The notes under the pieces are model-generated. The model saw only the letters and a list, made by a program, of their open reading frames with translations. It had not been told where the DNA came from and searched no databases. A DNA stretch of 64,000 nucleotides. It comes from Symbiodinium natans (Eukaryota; Sar; Dinophyceae; Suessiales; Symbiodiniaceae). Shown piece by piece: positions 8,328 to 19,051 of the stretch (position 1 is its first letter; each line of letters opens with the position of its first letter). Made by a program: the position numbers and the translations under genes. The stretch spans positions 119,974 through 183,973 of the forward strand of contig CAJNDS010000264.1 of NCBI GenBank assembly GCA_905221605.1, given 5' to 3'.

Positions 8328-9239
8328 ATGAGTGAGAAACAAAAAACTATTAATGATGTGTATTTTGATCGCGCGGGGTTTGGCTCAAAAAGCCGGACTT
8401 TAGAAGAAGCGCGGGAGAAAGACAAAACCATCACACTGTCTGATATTAACGAGTTTTTTAGGAAGAATGTTGATCAAAAGCGAAAGCCCGTCGGTTCAAA
8501 CAGCTTTGTCGCCCCCCATTCAGCATATGAGTATCAGATGGACTTATTTTTTATAAATGATTTGGAAGATCAAAAATTTAGAGTAGGAATGTTAATGATT
8601 GATATTTTTGATAAGTTTATGCATGTCGTGGCAATTAAAGGTAAGAAGGAAGAAGATTTAGCGAGTGGGATGATTGAGTGCTTACATAAAATGGGAAAGA
8701 AGCCAAAAATAATTTACACCGACGACGAGGGAGCAATGAACAAGGAGGCAATACAAAAGTATTTACAGGAACAGAACATAGAACATCACAGGACTAGGGC
8801 GCATCCAAATTTTAGCGAGAGAGCTATTAGGACGTTCAAAGATTTATTATATCGTCGTGTTGAAGCCGATCAGAAAAAGGGTAAGAACAATATTCAGTGG
8901 ACTGATTACATTTTTGAAATATTATTAACATATAATAATAAAATGAAACATTCCGCTACTGGTTTCACCCCAAAGGATGCCAGAAAACCGAGCAACGAAT
9001 TAAAAGTTAAACTGCATTTAAATATGAATGCTAAACGAAATCGGGTATATCCTGAATTAAGTGTTGATGATGAAGTTAATATATTTAGGAAGAGGAAACC
9101 CAATGAAAAAGAACGTGTATCAAATTGGTCGCAACATGTTTATACCATAGAAAGAATTGATGAAAAATTGGGTCAAAAATATTATTATGTTGAAGGACAT
9201 GATAGAGCGTATTTGCGCTTTGAGTTGTTAAAAGTTTAA
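8328..9239 (+). CDS. Retroviral-type (rve) integrase, intact
   Basis: 303 aa. An RNase H-fold integrase core with candidate catalytic D72 (YQMDLFF), D132 (IYTDDEG) and E164 (PNFSERAIRTF); 31 residues separate the second D and E, close to the classic D,D-35-E. The C-terminal segment (DDEVNIFRKRK, then YYYVEGHDRAYLRFELL) resembles the DNA-binding tail of such integrases. An N-terminal HHCC finger is not evident. Integrases of this family mark Polintons, Mavirus and related integrating viruses, and insert the element by joining TIR ends to target DNA. This copy is uninterrupted, unlike the broken integrase of element 2, so it could in principle act in trans. Confidence 0.9.
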   Translation: MSEKQKTINDVYFDRAGFGSKSRTLEEAREKDKTITLSDINEFFRKNVDQKRKPVGSNSFVAPHSAYEYQMDLFFINDLEDQKFRVGMLMIDIFDKFMHVVAIKGKKEEDLASGMIECLHKMGKKPKIIYTDDEGAMNKEAIQKYLQEQNIEHHRTRAHPNFSERAIRTFKDLLYRRVEADQKKGKNNIQWTDYIFEILLTYNNKMKHSATGFTPKDARKPSNELKVKLHLNMNAKRNRVYPELSVDDEVNIFRKRKPNEKERVSNWSQHVYTIERIDEKLGQKYYYVEGHDRAYLRFELLKV

Positions 9240-9261
9240 TTTTCTTTTGATAAAACATTTT

Positions 9262-9297
9262 CTTAAGAAAAACACCTAAAGAAATAACACCTATATA
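9262..9297 (+). promoter_or_regulatory. Putative early promoter
   Basis: CTTAAGAAAAACACC, then TAAAGAAATAACACCTATATA, about 15 bp before the ATG at 9,311. The core is the same as before the gene at 60,979 and the polymerase at 47,641. Confidence 0.6.
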
Positions 9298-9310
9298 GAT
9301 TAACAGGGAC

Positions 9311-9922
9311 ATGTTCAAGTTTGAAAATTGTTGGAAGTGCGAAGAAATGAACAAAGTAGGAGTATTAACTAGCAAGTTACCGATTGATATATGTAATTGT
9401 GTATGTGAATATGACAAGTGCTATAAGTGTAGAAATAAGATTGAAGATATTGAAGATTTTGATGAAAACCCCAAACTTTCAAAGTTAAACAAAGTGCAAA
9501 AAATAATCATACACTTGCTATATCGTAATCACAACATTGATACAATCATGGATAGGCGAAAATACAAAAACATCATCAAAAGATCAAATAACCCACTGCG
9601 AAAGATAATGAAGCAGTTTATGAACATCAGCAACCATTCAGACCGCGAACGTCTTATGTTTCACGGTGTATGTCACGTGATGCTATTGTATTGTGTCTTT
9701 CGCAATTTAACCGATATACAAGAGCTTAAAAAGGAAATCGCATATTACAAGCTTAAAACCGCTACTATAAGATTTAACGGCTTTGCAATTAGTAAGGAAG
9801 TTATAGTAAAGCAAATAATACGCGAATGTTTTGATTTTTGGCTGGTCGGTTGGAGGGGTCATTATAACACCACAACCGAAGAAATTATGGAGTATGTAGA
9901 GAATGTGTTTTCGTTGGCATAA
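9311..9922 (+). CDS. Cysteine-rich, probable zinc-binding protein (203 aa)
   Basis: The N-terminal ~45 residues hold several cysteine pairs: CWKCEE, CNCVC and CYKCRNK, separated by LPIDI. The rest is helical and charged. The gene occupies the position of the 182-aa cysteine-containing protein at 60,979 of element 2 (same promoter motif, after the integrase). The two share only the LPI...C..C pattern, so they may be distant homologues or replacements. No enzyme motif was recognised; a regulatory or DNA-binding role is possible. Confidence 0.6.
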   Translation: MFKFENCWKCEEMNKVGVLTSKLPIDICNCVCEYDKCYKCRNKIEDIEDFDENPKLSKLNKVQKIIIHLLYRNHNIDTIMDRRKYKNIIKRSNNPLRKIMKQFMNISNHSDRERLMFHGVCHVMLLYCVFRNLTDIQELKKEIAYYKLKTATIRFNGFAISKEVIVKQIIRECFDFWLVGWRGHYNTTTEEIMEYVENVFSLA

Positions 9923-9927
9923 AGCAA

Positions 9928-9957
9928 TTATAACATTATTAATAATATAATGTTATA
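9928..9957. terminator. AT hairpin at the end of element 1
   Basis: TTATAACATTAT and ATAATGTTATAA form a perfect 12-bp stem just after the last viral gene; a probable transcription terminator or processing hairpin. Confidence 0.5.
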
Positions 9958-9969
9958 AGTTATTGTTGG

Positions 9970-10250
9970 TGACCATCCTAAACCCCAAAAATGCACTACA
10001 CCCTAGGTGTCAAACTTGATTTTGGTGTTTTTTTTGTTTTCTGCTTGTTTGTGTATGGTGTTTTCCAATGCTTTTGTTGCGTTTTTGGCGTTTTTATCGT
10101 TTTTATCGTTTTGAAGCATCCTAAACCCTAAAATTTCACTACACCCTAGTTGTCAAACTTGATTTTGGTGTTTTTTTGTTTTCTGCTTGTTTGTGTATGG
10201 TTTTTCCAATGTTTTTGTTGTGATATTTGTGTTTTTATCGTTTTAAAACC
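9970..10250. repeat. Two tandem ~140-bp T-rich repeats at the element 1/host junction
   Basis: The block CATCCTAAACCC...CACTACACCCTAG...GTCAAACTTGATTTTGG followed by T/G-rich DNA occurs twice, starting near 9,973 and 10,117, with small differences. No gene is seen in it. It follows the last viral gene directly and may mark the truncation or rearrangement junction. Confidence 0.75.
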
Positions 10251-10339
10251 GTTATGTTTCAAAATTTGGGGCTTATTTTTGTTGTATTTTTGCTTTTTAT
10301 TGTTTTATTTTTTGAAAGTATTTTTTATATATTAACCAA

Positions 10340-10800
10340 GGCACTGGCAGAGGTAGAGGTGGAACTGGTCGTAGCGCTCGGTGTTGTAGTGACCGAGGAT
10401 GCGTGTAGCTCCTCGCGCAGGGGGGAGTGGGAGTAGGTGGGTTTGGGGTTGGGGTAGGTGGCCAAGGCACACGGAAAGACGCTTCGGATGTTTTTTTCAC
10501 AAGCTCCGGACGCTTATGTTTGGCCTACCTACGTGGACTGGTGAGGGATGAGCCTCCTGTTCGCCACGACGAAGCTTTTACTAAACTCCCTGCTCTTGCA
10601 GGGAAAATCCCCAGAATTTCGCGGGATCGGTCCCTTGAATTTCGGGGGGAGTGTCCCCTAGAATTTTGGGGGAGTGTCCCCTAGAATTTTGGGGGAGTGT
10701 CCCCTAGAATTTTGGGGGAGTGTCCCCTAGAATTTTGGGGGAGTGTCCCCTAGAATTTTGGGGGAGAGTCCCCCACAATTTTCGGAGACTGTCGGGGAGG
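10340..10800. repeat. GC-rich host DNA with a 23-bp minisatellite
   Basis: About 10,640-10,775 carries five to six tandem copies of GTGTCCCCTAGAATTTTGGG plus three bases (23-bp unit), with a degenerate copy at each end. Open frames across it are a repeat by-product. No gene is supported between 10,340 and 10,800. Confidence 0.8.
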
Positions 10801-10996
10801 GCCGCCAAGAAACGCATGTTTTGTGTCGTGTGCTTTATGCAGCTACGACTGCAAATCATCTCTGCACCTAATCAGCCTACATCCTACACGTAATAATTTG
10901 TCGAGCCCAACTCAAACGCGGAATATGACTCTGAGACATTTTGCAATCTCAGCGAGCCTGTCGGCAAGGGTCTGTGATGGGAGCACGAATCCCAGC

Positions 10997-12107
10997 TTAG
11001 CTGATTCGGCTTGGGGTGCTTGCATCTGACAGTGATGAAGCACTGGTTCCTTCCTCGGCAACATTGCCAGAAGAATTCTCTGACCGTGGCTCCGGGCAGC
11101 TTCGCAACAACAAGAACTGCTCATGTTTGGCCTTGTGGATAAGCCTCTTCGAGACCTCATCTCTTGGGTAAGGCATCCTCTCCATCCATGTCAAAACAGA
11201 GCGCACGATCTCGTGAGTGCCTTCAATGGTCACCACGGTCACATCCTTTCTTCGCTGCAGGGTTCCACCCAAGGTGCCAGGCGAATATGTTCGCATGTGG
11301 TCAGACAAGCGCGACTTGATGCCAACATCAGTGGACCTGTTGGGGTGATGGTTGATTAAGAAAGTAGCGTCAAAGCAAATGTGCAACTGCGAAACAGACT
11401 AGTGTCTCCCTTCGACCCGGTAGCATCACGGGACCTGTATGTGATTCTGCACCAGATCCACTGCCATGGTTGCACCTGCCCCAAGGCCTCCTCGCAAAGG
11501 GACAATCGCTCCACTGCTGCGGCTGGCGCAACTCTTGGATGAGTGGCCACACCTGTGAGGGCAAACAGTGCAGCCACACTTAGGTGTCCAACTACACGGT
11601 AGGGGGGTGAGCCCTGACAAGGAATCGTTACAAAAAACAGCCTACCTGCCGCAACTGACGTCTCCCCAGCGACCAGCACAGCGGTCCGAGGATCTGTGCC
11701 AACGCCTTGAATGACGAGCTGGGAGATCTTGGAGTCCACTTGCAATTCCTCAACAAAGGCACAAGCGATAAAAAATGATAAAAAACAATGTTCATGACAC
11801 CGAAACTCGGTAGCTGCTGGGGTGACAAACAACGTCATGAGTCAAATCATGAGTTGCTATCCTGCGTTGCTACTGACTACTGTCATGTGACTCGCGCCTC
11901 TCCAGAAGCTTTTCTGATGATGATCTGGCCGGGATCCATGTTTTTCAGGCTGGGACTCTTGGAGATGAATTTCTCCTTGACGGTGGCTACAATGTCATTC
12001 TCCTCGAACGTGATGTAGTGGGCTTGTTGCTGGTCGATCTTGTACCACCACATCTGACTGGAGCTCATCGACATCGCTGTGGGAATCAACGGTCTGTCTA
12101 CTGTCAT
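10997..12107 (-). other. Possible host gene, several exons, minus strand
   Basis: An exon-like segment at 11,883-12,107 encodes WWYKIDQQQAHYITFEEND, then VATVKEKF and MDPGQIIIRK, resembling the ubiquitin-like N-terminal fold of Crinkler-type proteins in overall pattern only. A second candidate, 11,646-11,748, has clean splice signals (TTGAG before, GTAGG after) and encodes QLVIQGVGTDPRTAVLVAGE. A third stretch, 10,997-11,386, encodes DVTVVTIEGTHEIVRSVLTW. The segments share strand and order, but no single family ties them together. Function unknown; the Crinkler suggestion is weak. Confidence 0.35.
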
Positions 12108-12119
12108 TTTTCTGTTTTA

Positions 12120-13990
12120 GTCACAACTCCATGATGAAGAAGATGCCAAACCAAAGCCAGTGTAAAGGATGCAGCACGTCTGAAGCTGGGGCCTAAATGC
12201 GGCATAATGACGTGCTTGGAAAACCCCTTGCAGGAAGCTCACTATCCTTACCAAGCACATTGCAAAACGAAATCAGTCCTCTTGAAGTGTGGACCTTGTG
12301 GTCGTCGTCGTTGTGGCCCAGGGCGGAGTTTAGGGATTCTAACTAACATGATTGCGAATCCGAGAAGACTAAGCGAATGCTTAACCTTAACCCTAAACCC
12401 TGAACCAAATTCTACGAGGAACCCCTTGCCTATTTTGGCTAATAATGCCACCTTAGGGATAATAGATGGGATAATGGTTATTCCTAGAATTGTGTTGATA
12501 ATGGGGTAGTAGTAGTGATATATCGGTGAAGTTTAGGGGGGAGTGTAGGAATGATCATCTAATGGGGAAGTAGTAGTGATATATCGGTGAAATGTAGGGG
12601 GGAGTATAGGAATGATCATCTAATGGGTTGGCGGTGGCATTATTAGCCTAAATAGGCAAGGTATACTCTAACTCTTTGTTGGTGGGTTGTGGCTGTTACG
12701 ATGTTTGCAGGCGGGCAATACTTGCTCTGCAACCCGCATTCTATGTAACCGAAGTTCCGTAGCCGCAGCCCAGTAGCACCCTTTGGCAAGGCGAATGAGG
12801 TAGACTCAGAAGAGCTCCCTTGCCTGCGGGGACGATGCTCACGTGGGCCACGGTCCTGAAACCGAGGACACCTTGCCCAGGGCTGCGCTATGCTGCACTC
12901 ACGCCGGGACCATGCCCCCCCTACCTGTTCTTTTACGTGAAGTGGAGCCTACAAGTGCCCAGCAAGCCCCTGAAACCCACGACGCTCCCTCTCAAAAACC
13001 ACAGGTCTCCGAAGCTCAGGGGCTCAGGCCCGTTGATAGACCCAGGCTCAATGTCTGAGTCGTTGTCGCCGGATCCCCATCCACTTGAACTCAGACGAAA
13101 GCTGCAGGGGCCTTGCTCGCCGAGAGACACCCGCATGACCTGCGGGCTGCTAGAAGATGTTCGAGTGAAGCGCTTCATTTGGGTTCAGGGGTCCTAAGGG
13201 GAAAGTCTGTTTTCGGCTCCTGAGGCACGTCGCACGAAAGCCGTGCTTCATGAATGTGGAGTCTGGTGGGCGTGCGAAGTTCATCTGGGCTTCTGGCCAC
13301 GTCAGGTTGCACAACGCAACATCCATGGGGCACCCAATATAGCGGAACTATCGGGATGGTACGACATGGTGGGGCGGCCTCGGGTGCTTTGGAAGAAGAA
13401 CGCAGCTCGGAGTCCGGATTTGAAGATGCTTGGGGCCCTCGCAACTTCCCATGAACCCACGGAAGCTCTCAAAAAAACGGGCCTCGTTGACCACGGCATG
13501 GCCCGCCTGCGAGAAAAGGAAGCCAAAGGGTGCCAGGCTCATCCTCTTTCCGCTTTGGGCTTCTTACCCGGATGGGCTCTTTAGGCCCGATAATCCCCAT
13601 ACTCAACCCTAAAAAAGGGGGCCGTTTCACGCGGGGGGCCTCGTGGAACGCCGTGAGGTTCATCTCCGCGGAGGACTGATGCCGCCTCGGAGCACACCCG
13701 CTTCGAGGCTGCTTTAAGGCTCAGATGCTCATGTGGGGGGGGGCTTCCGAAAATCAGGGGTACCCTTTTGGGGTGTTCCTTTAATAAGGACTTTAGAATT
13801 GGGGGGGGGGTATATTATAATTATTAAGGGTGCCCCCTAATTTGGGAAATGCTCATGTCTTCCCTGTTGTCTACCGACGTCGGCGCAATCTCATCGTTAA
13901 ATCCGTTCATGCATAGCACGAATCCTTCGAGACCTTACTGTAGCATCTCGCAAGGTACTCCGTGAACCCTCGGAACCGAACGTCTTTGAG
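12120..13990. other. Host DNA without a supported gene; includes a 68-bp tandem duplication
   Basis: GTAGTAGTGATATATCGGTG with its flanks is duplicated in tandem at about 12,498-12,565 and 12,566-12,632, ending each time in GATCATCTAATGGG. The remainder is GC-rich with scattered open frames on both strands, none with a recognisable domain, and short telomere-like words. G-runs occur near 13,740 and 13,800. Confidence 0.55.
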
Positions 13991-14005
13991 ACGAAACCCT
14001 GAACC

Positions 14006-14047
14006 CCAAACCCCAAACCCTAAACCCTAAACCCTAAACCCTAAACC
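14006..14047. repeat. CCCTAAA telomere-type tract
   Basis: About six copies of CCCTAAA or CCCCAAA. The DNA beside it (14,050-14,110) reads on the minus strand as KLLIGLPSGSAAQEI, which might be a degraded downstream exon of the FtsH-like gene; this is weak. Confidence 0.7.
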
Positions 14048-14177
14048 CGAAGTTGGTAATTTCTTGGGCTGCGGACCCGGAGGGGAGGCCGATGAGCAGC
14101 TTGCTGTAGGCCACCTCACGGGGCTCTCTGCTTTCAGGGGGCTCTTCTGGAAGCGTCGCGGCTTGAACCTTGAGTCC

Positions 14178-14560
14178 TCAGGGTTTCTAGGGTTTCTAGG
14201 GTTTCTAGGGTTTCTAGGGTTTCTAGGGTTTCTAGGGTTTCTAGGGTTTCTAGGGTTTCTAGGGTTTCTAGGGTTTCTAGGGTTTCTAGGGTTTCTAGGG
14301 TTTCTAGGGGGTTTCTAGGGTTTCTAGGGTTTCTAGGGTTTCTAGGGTTTCTAGGGTTTCTAGGGTTTCTAGGGTTTCTAGGGTTTCTAGGGTTTCTAGG
14401 GTTTCTGGGGTTTCTGGGGTTTCTGGGGTTTCTAGGGTTTAGGGTTTCTAGGGTTTCCAGGGTTTTTAGGGTTTCGAGGGTCTAGGGTTTCTAGGGTCTA
14501 GGGTTTCTAGGGTTTAGGGTTTAGGGTTAAGGGTTTAGGGTTTAGGGTTTCGGGTGTTTC
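14178..14560. repeat. GGGTTTCTA 9-bp satellite grading into TTTAGGG
   Basis: More than 25 near-perfect tandem copies of GGGTTTCTA (14,178-14,420), followed by GGGTTTCTG variants, then mixed GGGTTTAGG words to 14,560. The open frame coding GFLGFL through it is a repeat artefact. The unit looks like a telomere repeat variant (GGGTTTA with a CT insertion) that was then amplified. Confidence 0.9.
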
Positions 14561-15481
14561 CTGGGTATTGTTGCTGATATTTTGCTGTTCTTACTGTTCT
14601 TGATACTACAATACTGCTGCTCTTCTGATTCGAGATTCTAGCATCGTAGGTATGAATAATCTTGTTGGTAGAATTCTTGAAGCTTCTTTTCGTCTTCGTC
14701 GTGCCAAGACCATTGGCAGGAGTCGCTGTATTTACGCAGAGTACGTACTCTGCGAGTACTCGGAAGCAGCTATGCTCTGAGAGCCCGCACCACCATGAAA
14801 AGCCCATCTAGGCGTAAGGTTTGGGGGTTTCGGGTTCAGGGTGCTGCTCTTGTCTCCAAGAAAAACACTTACCCCAACCCTTGGCTTGAAGATCCATAGG
14901 GTTCAGCTCAACCTCGAAACTCCAAACTCCATAAAACCTGTAAACCCGATAAACTTCATAAGCCCGAACCTGAACAATCCTACGCCACAAAGCCCCTCGG
15001 CCGCTTCGCTCGGAAATTCACTGCGCCTGCAGGTGTCTCTCCCCTACGCCGGCTGCACCTGCAACCAAGGACACCCATAAGCCGATGCTGCGCCAAGAAT
15101 GGGAGTAGGAATGATACGAATGATGCGAATGAATGCGGAGGATGTAAGGAATGCTAACTGTACCACAAGGAAATTTGACGGGTGAAGGCCATTTCTGAAC
15201 CATAGCCGCTCCCCCCTTCCCGGATGAAGTACAGGGTGAGGGAAGGGGGTTCAGAAAAAGGTATGTAACACAAGATTCCCTAAGACTCCCCCGGTCCTCC
15301 CTAAGGCTCCCTTAGGGTTCCCGAGGTGCCTACCCCCCTGGAAACCCCTTAAGAACCCTATACTTAGAGTCATCCCTTGGCGAGGACACCCTGAAAAAAG
15401 AGAGCCTTCGCGGGCTGCGGCCATGGCCGCCTGAAAGAGCTGCGTGCGGGCACAGGTCTCCATGGTAAGGGCCCCTCAAGG

Positions 15482-15595
15482 GGGTTTAGGGTTTAGGGTT
15501 TAGGGTTTAGGGTTTAGGGTTTAGGGTTTAGGGTTTAGGGTTTAGGGTTTAGGGTTTAGGGTTTAGGGTTTAGGGTTTAGGGTTTAGGTTTAAAC
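15482..15595. repeat. TTTAGGG interstitial telomere tract
   Basis: About fifteen perfect tandem TTTAGGG units. The preceding kilobase (14,560-15,480) has no supported gene; a minus-strand frame at 15,400-15,463 (QLFQAAMAAAREG) is too short to assign. Confidence 0.95.
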
Positions 15596-15989
15596 TGCGG
15601 CACCCCTGATATAGTGGCCTCTTGAACGGGCACGGGTATATGTTGGGCAGTATGTTTTGCAACGATATTTTAGGCTTGTAAGGGGATGATTTTGCTAGCT
15701 ACATAGCCTCCATTTCACCCGATGACCCTCAGAACCTTATATCACCCTGCAATACCCTGCACTACCTGATGGTTACAGGTTTTTCTTGTAGACTTTCCCT
15801 CCCCTCAGCACTGCAGGTCTGGCCCTCTACCCTAAATCCTCAACCCTAAACCCTAAACCCTAAACCCTAAACCTAGGACTCACACCATGAAGTACTGGCA
15901 ACCTTAAGCTGGCCCCAAAAAAGGCTCGGTCTGGAGGTCTCGGAGGCATCAAAAAAATTCAGGGGAAACCTTCAGGGCGCTTTAAAGGG

Positions 15990-16095
15990 GCTTTAGGTTT
16001 AGGGTTTAGGGTTTAGGGTTTAGGGTTTAGGGTTTAGGGTTTAGGGTTTAGGGTTTAGGGTTTAGGGTTTCGGGTTTCGGGTTTCGGGTTTCGGG
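15990..16095. repeat. TTTAGGG tract grading to TTTCGGG, abutting an exon
   Basis: About eleven TTTAGGG units followed by four TTTCGGG units, ending within a few tens of bases of the FtsH-like exon at 16,115-16,200 (minus strand). It is therefore at the 5' end of the following intron. Confidence 0.9.
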
Positions 16096-16229
16096 CCTTT
16101 AAGGGGTCCCCACACCACCAAAGGTGGCGCCTCGTTGACCAGGCCAGCCAAGTCGGCTCCCGAGAAGCCCGAGGTGCGCTTGGCCCAGGCCATCCAATCC
16201 TTGCTCTCTTGGCTCTGAGGTTGAAGGCT

Positions 16230-16350
16230 TTGGGTTTAGGGGGTTTGGGGGGTTTAGGGGGTTTAGGGGGTTTAGGGGGTTTAGGGGGTTTAGGGGGTTT
16301 AGGGGTTTGGGGGGTTTAGGGGGTTTAGGGGGTTTAGGGGGTTTAGGGGC
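16230..16350. repeat. GGGGGTTTA tandem repeat
   Basis: About twelve units of a G-extended telomere variant, inside the putative intron between the RFDRKV and GADLA exons of the FtsH-like gene. Confidence 0.9.
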
Positions 16351-17699
16351 TTTCTTGTTTTTTGCGGCTGCCGCGCTACAAGCTGAACGGGCAACGTCGC
16401 GCATGGGCACGACGGGCACAGTGGAGGAAGGTGTGGTATGAAGCACAAGATGCATGGGAAAAAGGGGGAGAGAATCTACAGGCCGCCCAGAGACCGCAAC
16501 ACAATTCGGATGACAGAACGATGGGAGTTCTTTAGGGTTTCAACATGCTGGACGAATGCTTGGGATCTGGTTCTGTCACCTTTTCTTATCCGAAAAGGGC
16601 GCAGCCCCTCTGAAGCCCAGAGAAAGGCACAGCCGGCCTCACCCCCCAACAGCACCCCAAATGTCCCCAAAAGGATAACCTACTCGCATCCTGAAACTTA
16701 GGCTCTGGCGGGGGAGGACGATGACACGTCGGCTCCAGCTGGAGACAGGGAGTTGAGGGTTTTCAGGGTTCAGCACTTGGACTTCACAAGTGGAAGCCTT
16801 CAAACGGGAATCACGCACAAGGCGACACCACGAGCGCTGGGATGAGGGGGGCCTGAAAGGTTGGGGGAAGTCGAGGGCAGCAGAGTCAAAAGAGAAACGG
16901 AAGTTCAGCCTTCGTAGCTCCCTACCTTCACACCGTAGTCTTGAAAACTGGCCACCCTCCGAACGTTGCTGCTGTGGACAACTCACCACACAACCGGGGC
17001 GTGCGCTCATGCTTAGGAAGGCGCCTAAAAACCACTGCGAACGCGGCCCGCATGATGGAGTTGCTTTGGGGAATGCGGGCCCCGGGGGTTCAGATCGGGC
17101 GTTTCGGGTCACCAAAAAACTCGGAAGTCGAGGAAACGTGTCTCAGCGCCCGGCTTAGGGTCTGCGACCCAGGCCTCTCGAGCACCAGCCGCTTGGCATG
17201 CTTCCTGGAGCTCTGTCTCTACTGGGCTCTATACAAGGTAGTCTAAAACCTAACATCCTACAGAATTCTTTAAGTGGGGTGCCAGGGGTAAAGACTCGAA
17301 GAACAGCGTGGGTGTTGATCTGAACTAGTTGTTCGGGGGGTCTCCAGATTGCAGTTTCTTGCTTGTGCGAGGTCCCAAAGTCTTCGGGTACCCCTAGACA
17401 AAGAGGGCCCATTGATGAATATGTTTGGGGTTTGGGGGTTTAGGTCCAGAGGGTTCAAAGGTATGAAGGAGCTTCTCGACCTGGGTCCATAGGATTTAGG
17501 CTTAAGCCAAAAAGCGTTAAACCCCTAACTTCCTCAAACCTAAACCCTTAAGCCTTGAACCCTTAACCCGAAATCCTAAACGCTAAACTTCCTCGGGCAT
17601 CTGTTGGACAAACGCAACCGGCCTCAGGATCTGGAAACGACCCATGACGTCCGGCAGGGGCACAGTGACCTTCCGGTCGAACCTGCTGAAGAGCATGGG

Positions 17700-17765
17700 T
17701 TTAGGGTTTTGGGTTTTGGGTTTAAGGTTTAAGGTTTAAGGTTTAGGATTTCGGGTTTAGGGCGG
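17700..17765. repeat. TTTAGGG/TTTTGGG variant tract next to an exon
   Basis: Degenerate telomere-type words within about 15 bp of the acceptor of the RFDRKV exon, so this tract forms the 3' end of an intron on the minus strand. Confidence 0.75.
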
Positions 17766-17929
17766 GGTTCAAGTGCTTAAGGCTTTGGGAGGGTGGAGTT
17801 CAGGGCTTACGGGGCCCTCTGCGGTTTGCCCCGCTCCCAATCCTGAACCGATCTCCCCGAGCCACGAAACCCTTCCAAAGCATGTGTTCATCGCCGCAAA
17901 ACAAGTTGGAAACCCAAGGAAGGGGCCAC

Positions 17930-18008
17930 CCCTAAACCCTAAACCCTAAACCCCAAACCCCAAACCCCAAACCCCAAACCGAAACCCTAAACCCGAAACC
18001 CGAAACAA
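17930..18008. repeat. CCCTAAA/CCCCAAA tract
   Basis: About ten telomere-type units in C-strand orientation with CCCCAAA and CCCGAAA variants, within a putative FtsH-like intron. Confidence 0.85.
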
Positions 18009-18292
18009 ACTCCTGCAATCTTCAACCGGCCTGCCGGGACGGGTCAGCGCCTTCCGAAAGCTGGGGAACTCGCCGGGGGGGTGCCTATATGACCTGCATC
18101 ACCCCTTAAAGGGGTATACAGTATATGTTAAAGCTTTTTGTAGAGTACGCTACTCAAGTCACATTCTTTGCAGACTTGTAGGTGCAGGATGGGTGCTGAG
18201 CCCCTTGCACCTAGCAAGGAGGCTTGAGGGTCTCGGGCCTTAACACTTCCTCGCTTAGGTCTGAGGAAGGCTCAGGGGCTCAAGGTTGAGGT

Positions 18293-18395
18293 TGGGAAGC
18301 TCCCCCTTACCCTAACAGTCCTTAATAGGGGATTCTGGTACCCCCCTATTCTAATCCCATGAAGGACTCTTAGTATAAAGGGTGAACATCCCAAG
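18293..18395. mobile_element. ~100-bp palindromic MITE-like element, copy 1
   Basis: Imperfect terminal inverted repeats: TTGGGAAGCTCCCCCTT...AACAGTCCTT on the left, AAGGACTCTTAGTAT...GGTGAACATCCCAA on the right. It lies in the putative intron just after the TTNRPD exon. Two related copies occur at 19,052 and 20,645. Confidence 0.7.
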
Positions 18396-18574
18396 GTTCA
18401 GGTTCAGGGGGGTTACGTTGAGGCCTTCGGGCTTGGCAGGGGCTTGGGGTGCGGGAGAACCTTGTCCAGGATGTCCGGCCGGTTCGTCGTGCCGATGACC
18501 ACCACGCCCTCCGCCGAGTTGAACCTGTTGGTCATGCATGTTTTTTGTTTCGACCATTTGGGAGGGACATTGTC

Positions 18575-18690
18575 ATGTACACATACACATACATACATAT
18601 ATAGACATACAACATATGTGTGTGTGCTTTTACTGGAGGGGGGAGAGGGATGAAGGAAGACACAAAGGTTGGAGGAAGACACAAAGGTTT
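18575..18690. repeat. CA/TA-rich simple sequence and purine-rich repeat
   Basis: ACATACACATACATACATAT-type microsatellite, followed by GGAAGACACAAAGGTT repeated twice in purine-rich DNA. No gene. Confidence 0.65.
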
Positions 18691-19051
18691 GTAGAAGATA
18701 CAATGGCCACGAAACTGGATCTTTCTCTTCAGCTTTCCATCATGCAATCCTGCAGGGGACCAAACCCCCCCCAAAAATTCCCGCGAATAAGTCCACCTGC
18801 TCTTATTAAGGTGGCCAGTATCTTTCTTGACACCCCACCCCTGATCTTGGGGCCGGTTCTGACGAAATCATGGAGATCTACTGTAGATGCGAATAGCGGC
18901 TCCCTAGGCAAGGCAACTGCGCCAGATAACTGGGGACCCTGACCCGTCCATCTCGGACAGCAGCTGTGTGAGGGCCTTTCGAGCGCTTGACAAAGGGCTT
19001 CGATACTGTGTATCATGTCTTGATACTCACCTCACTTCAAAGGGTGAAGGC

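Larger units (their letters stand above)
1..9960. mobile_element. Polinton-like element 1 (partial, right portion)
   Basis: AT-rich block of tightly packed, intronless ORFs that match, gene for gene, the second element at 43.0-61.5 kb: penton, zinc-finger protein, 106-aa protein, two LRLRPTYEE-motif proteins, polymerase-helicase, small basic protein, integrase and cysteine-rich protein. The left part, with the major capsid and ATPase genes, lies outside the window. On the right, viral coding ends at 9,922, a hairpin follows, and the sequence passes near 9,960 into T-rich repeats with no recognisable TIR, so this end looks truncated. Several genes are damaged (frameshifts, lost start codon, in-frame stop). 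It is probably a decaying integrated copy. Homology between the elements is seen directly; the family assignment rests on integrase, capsid and ATPase hallmarks. Confidence 0.85.

Noticed and set aside
14050-14120. M41 protease-domain exon of the FtsH-like gene
   Set aside because: KLLIGLPSGSAAQEI is suggestive, but no HExxH was found and the match is too short to call.
14064-14318. Frame coding GFLGFL repeats
   Set aside because: Product of the 9-bp GGGTTTCTA repeat, a multiple of three.
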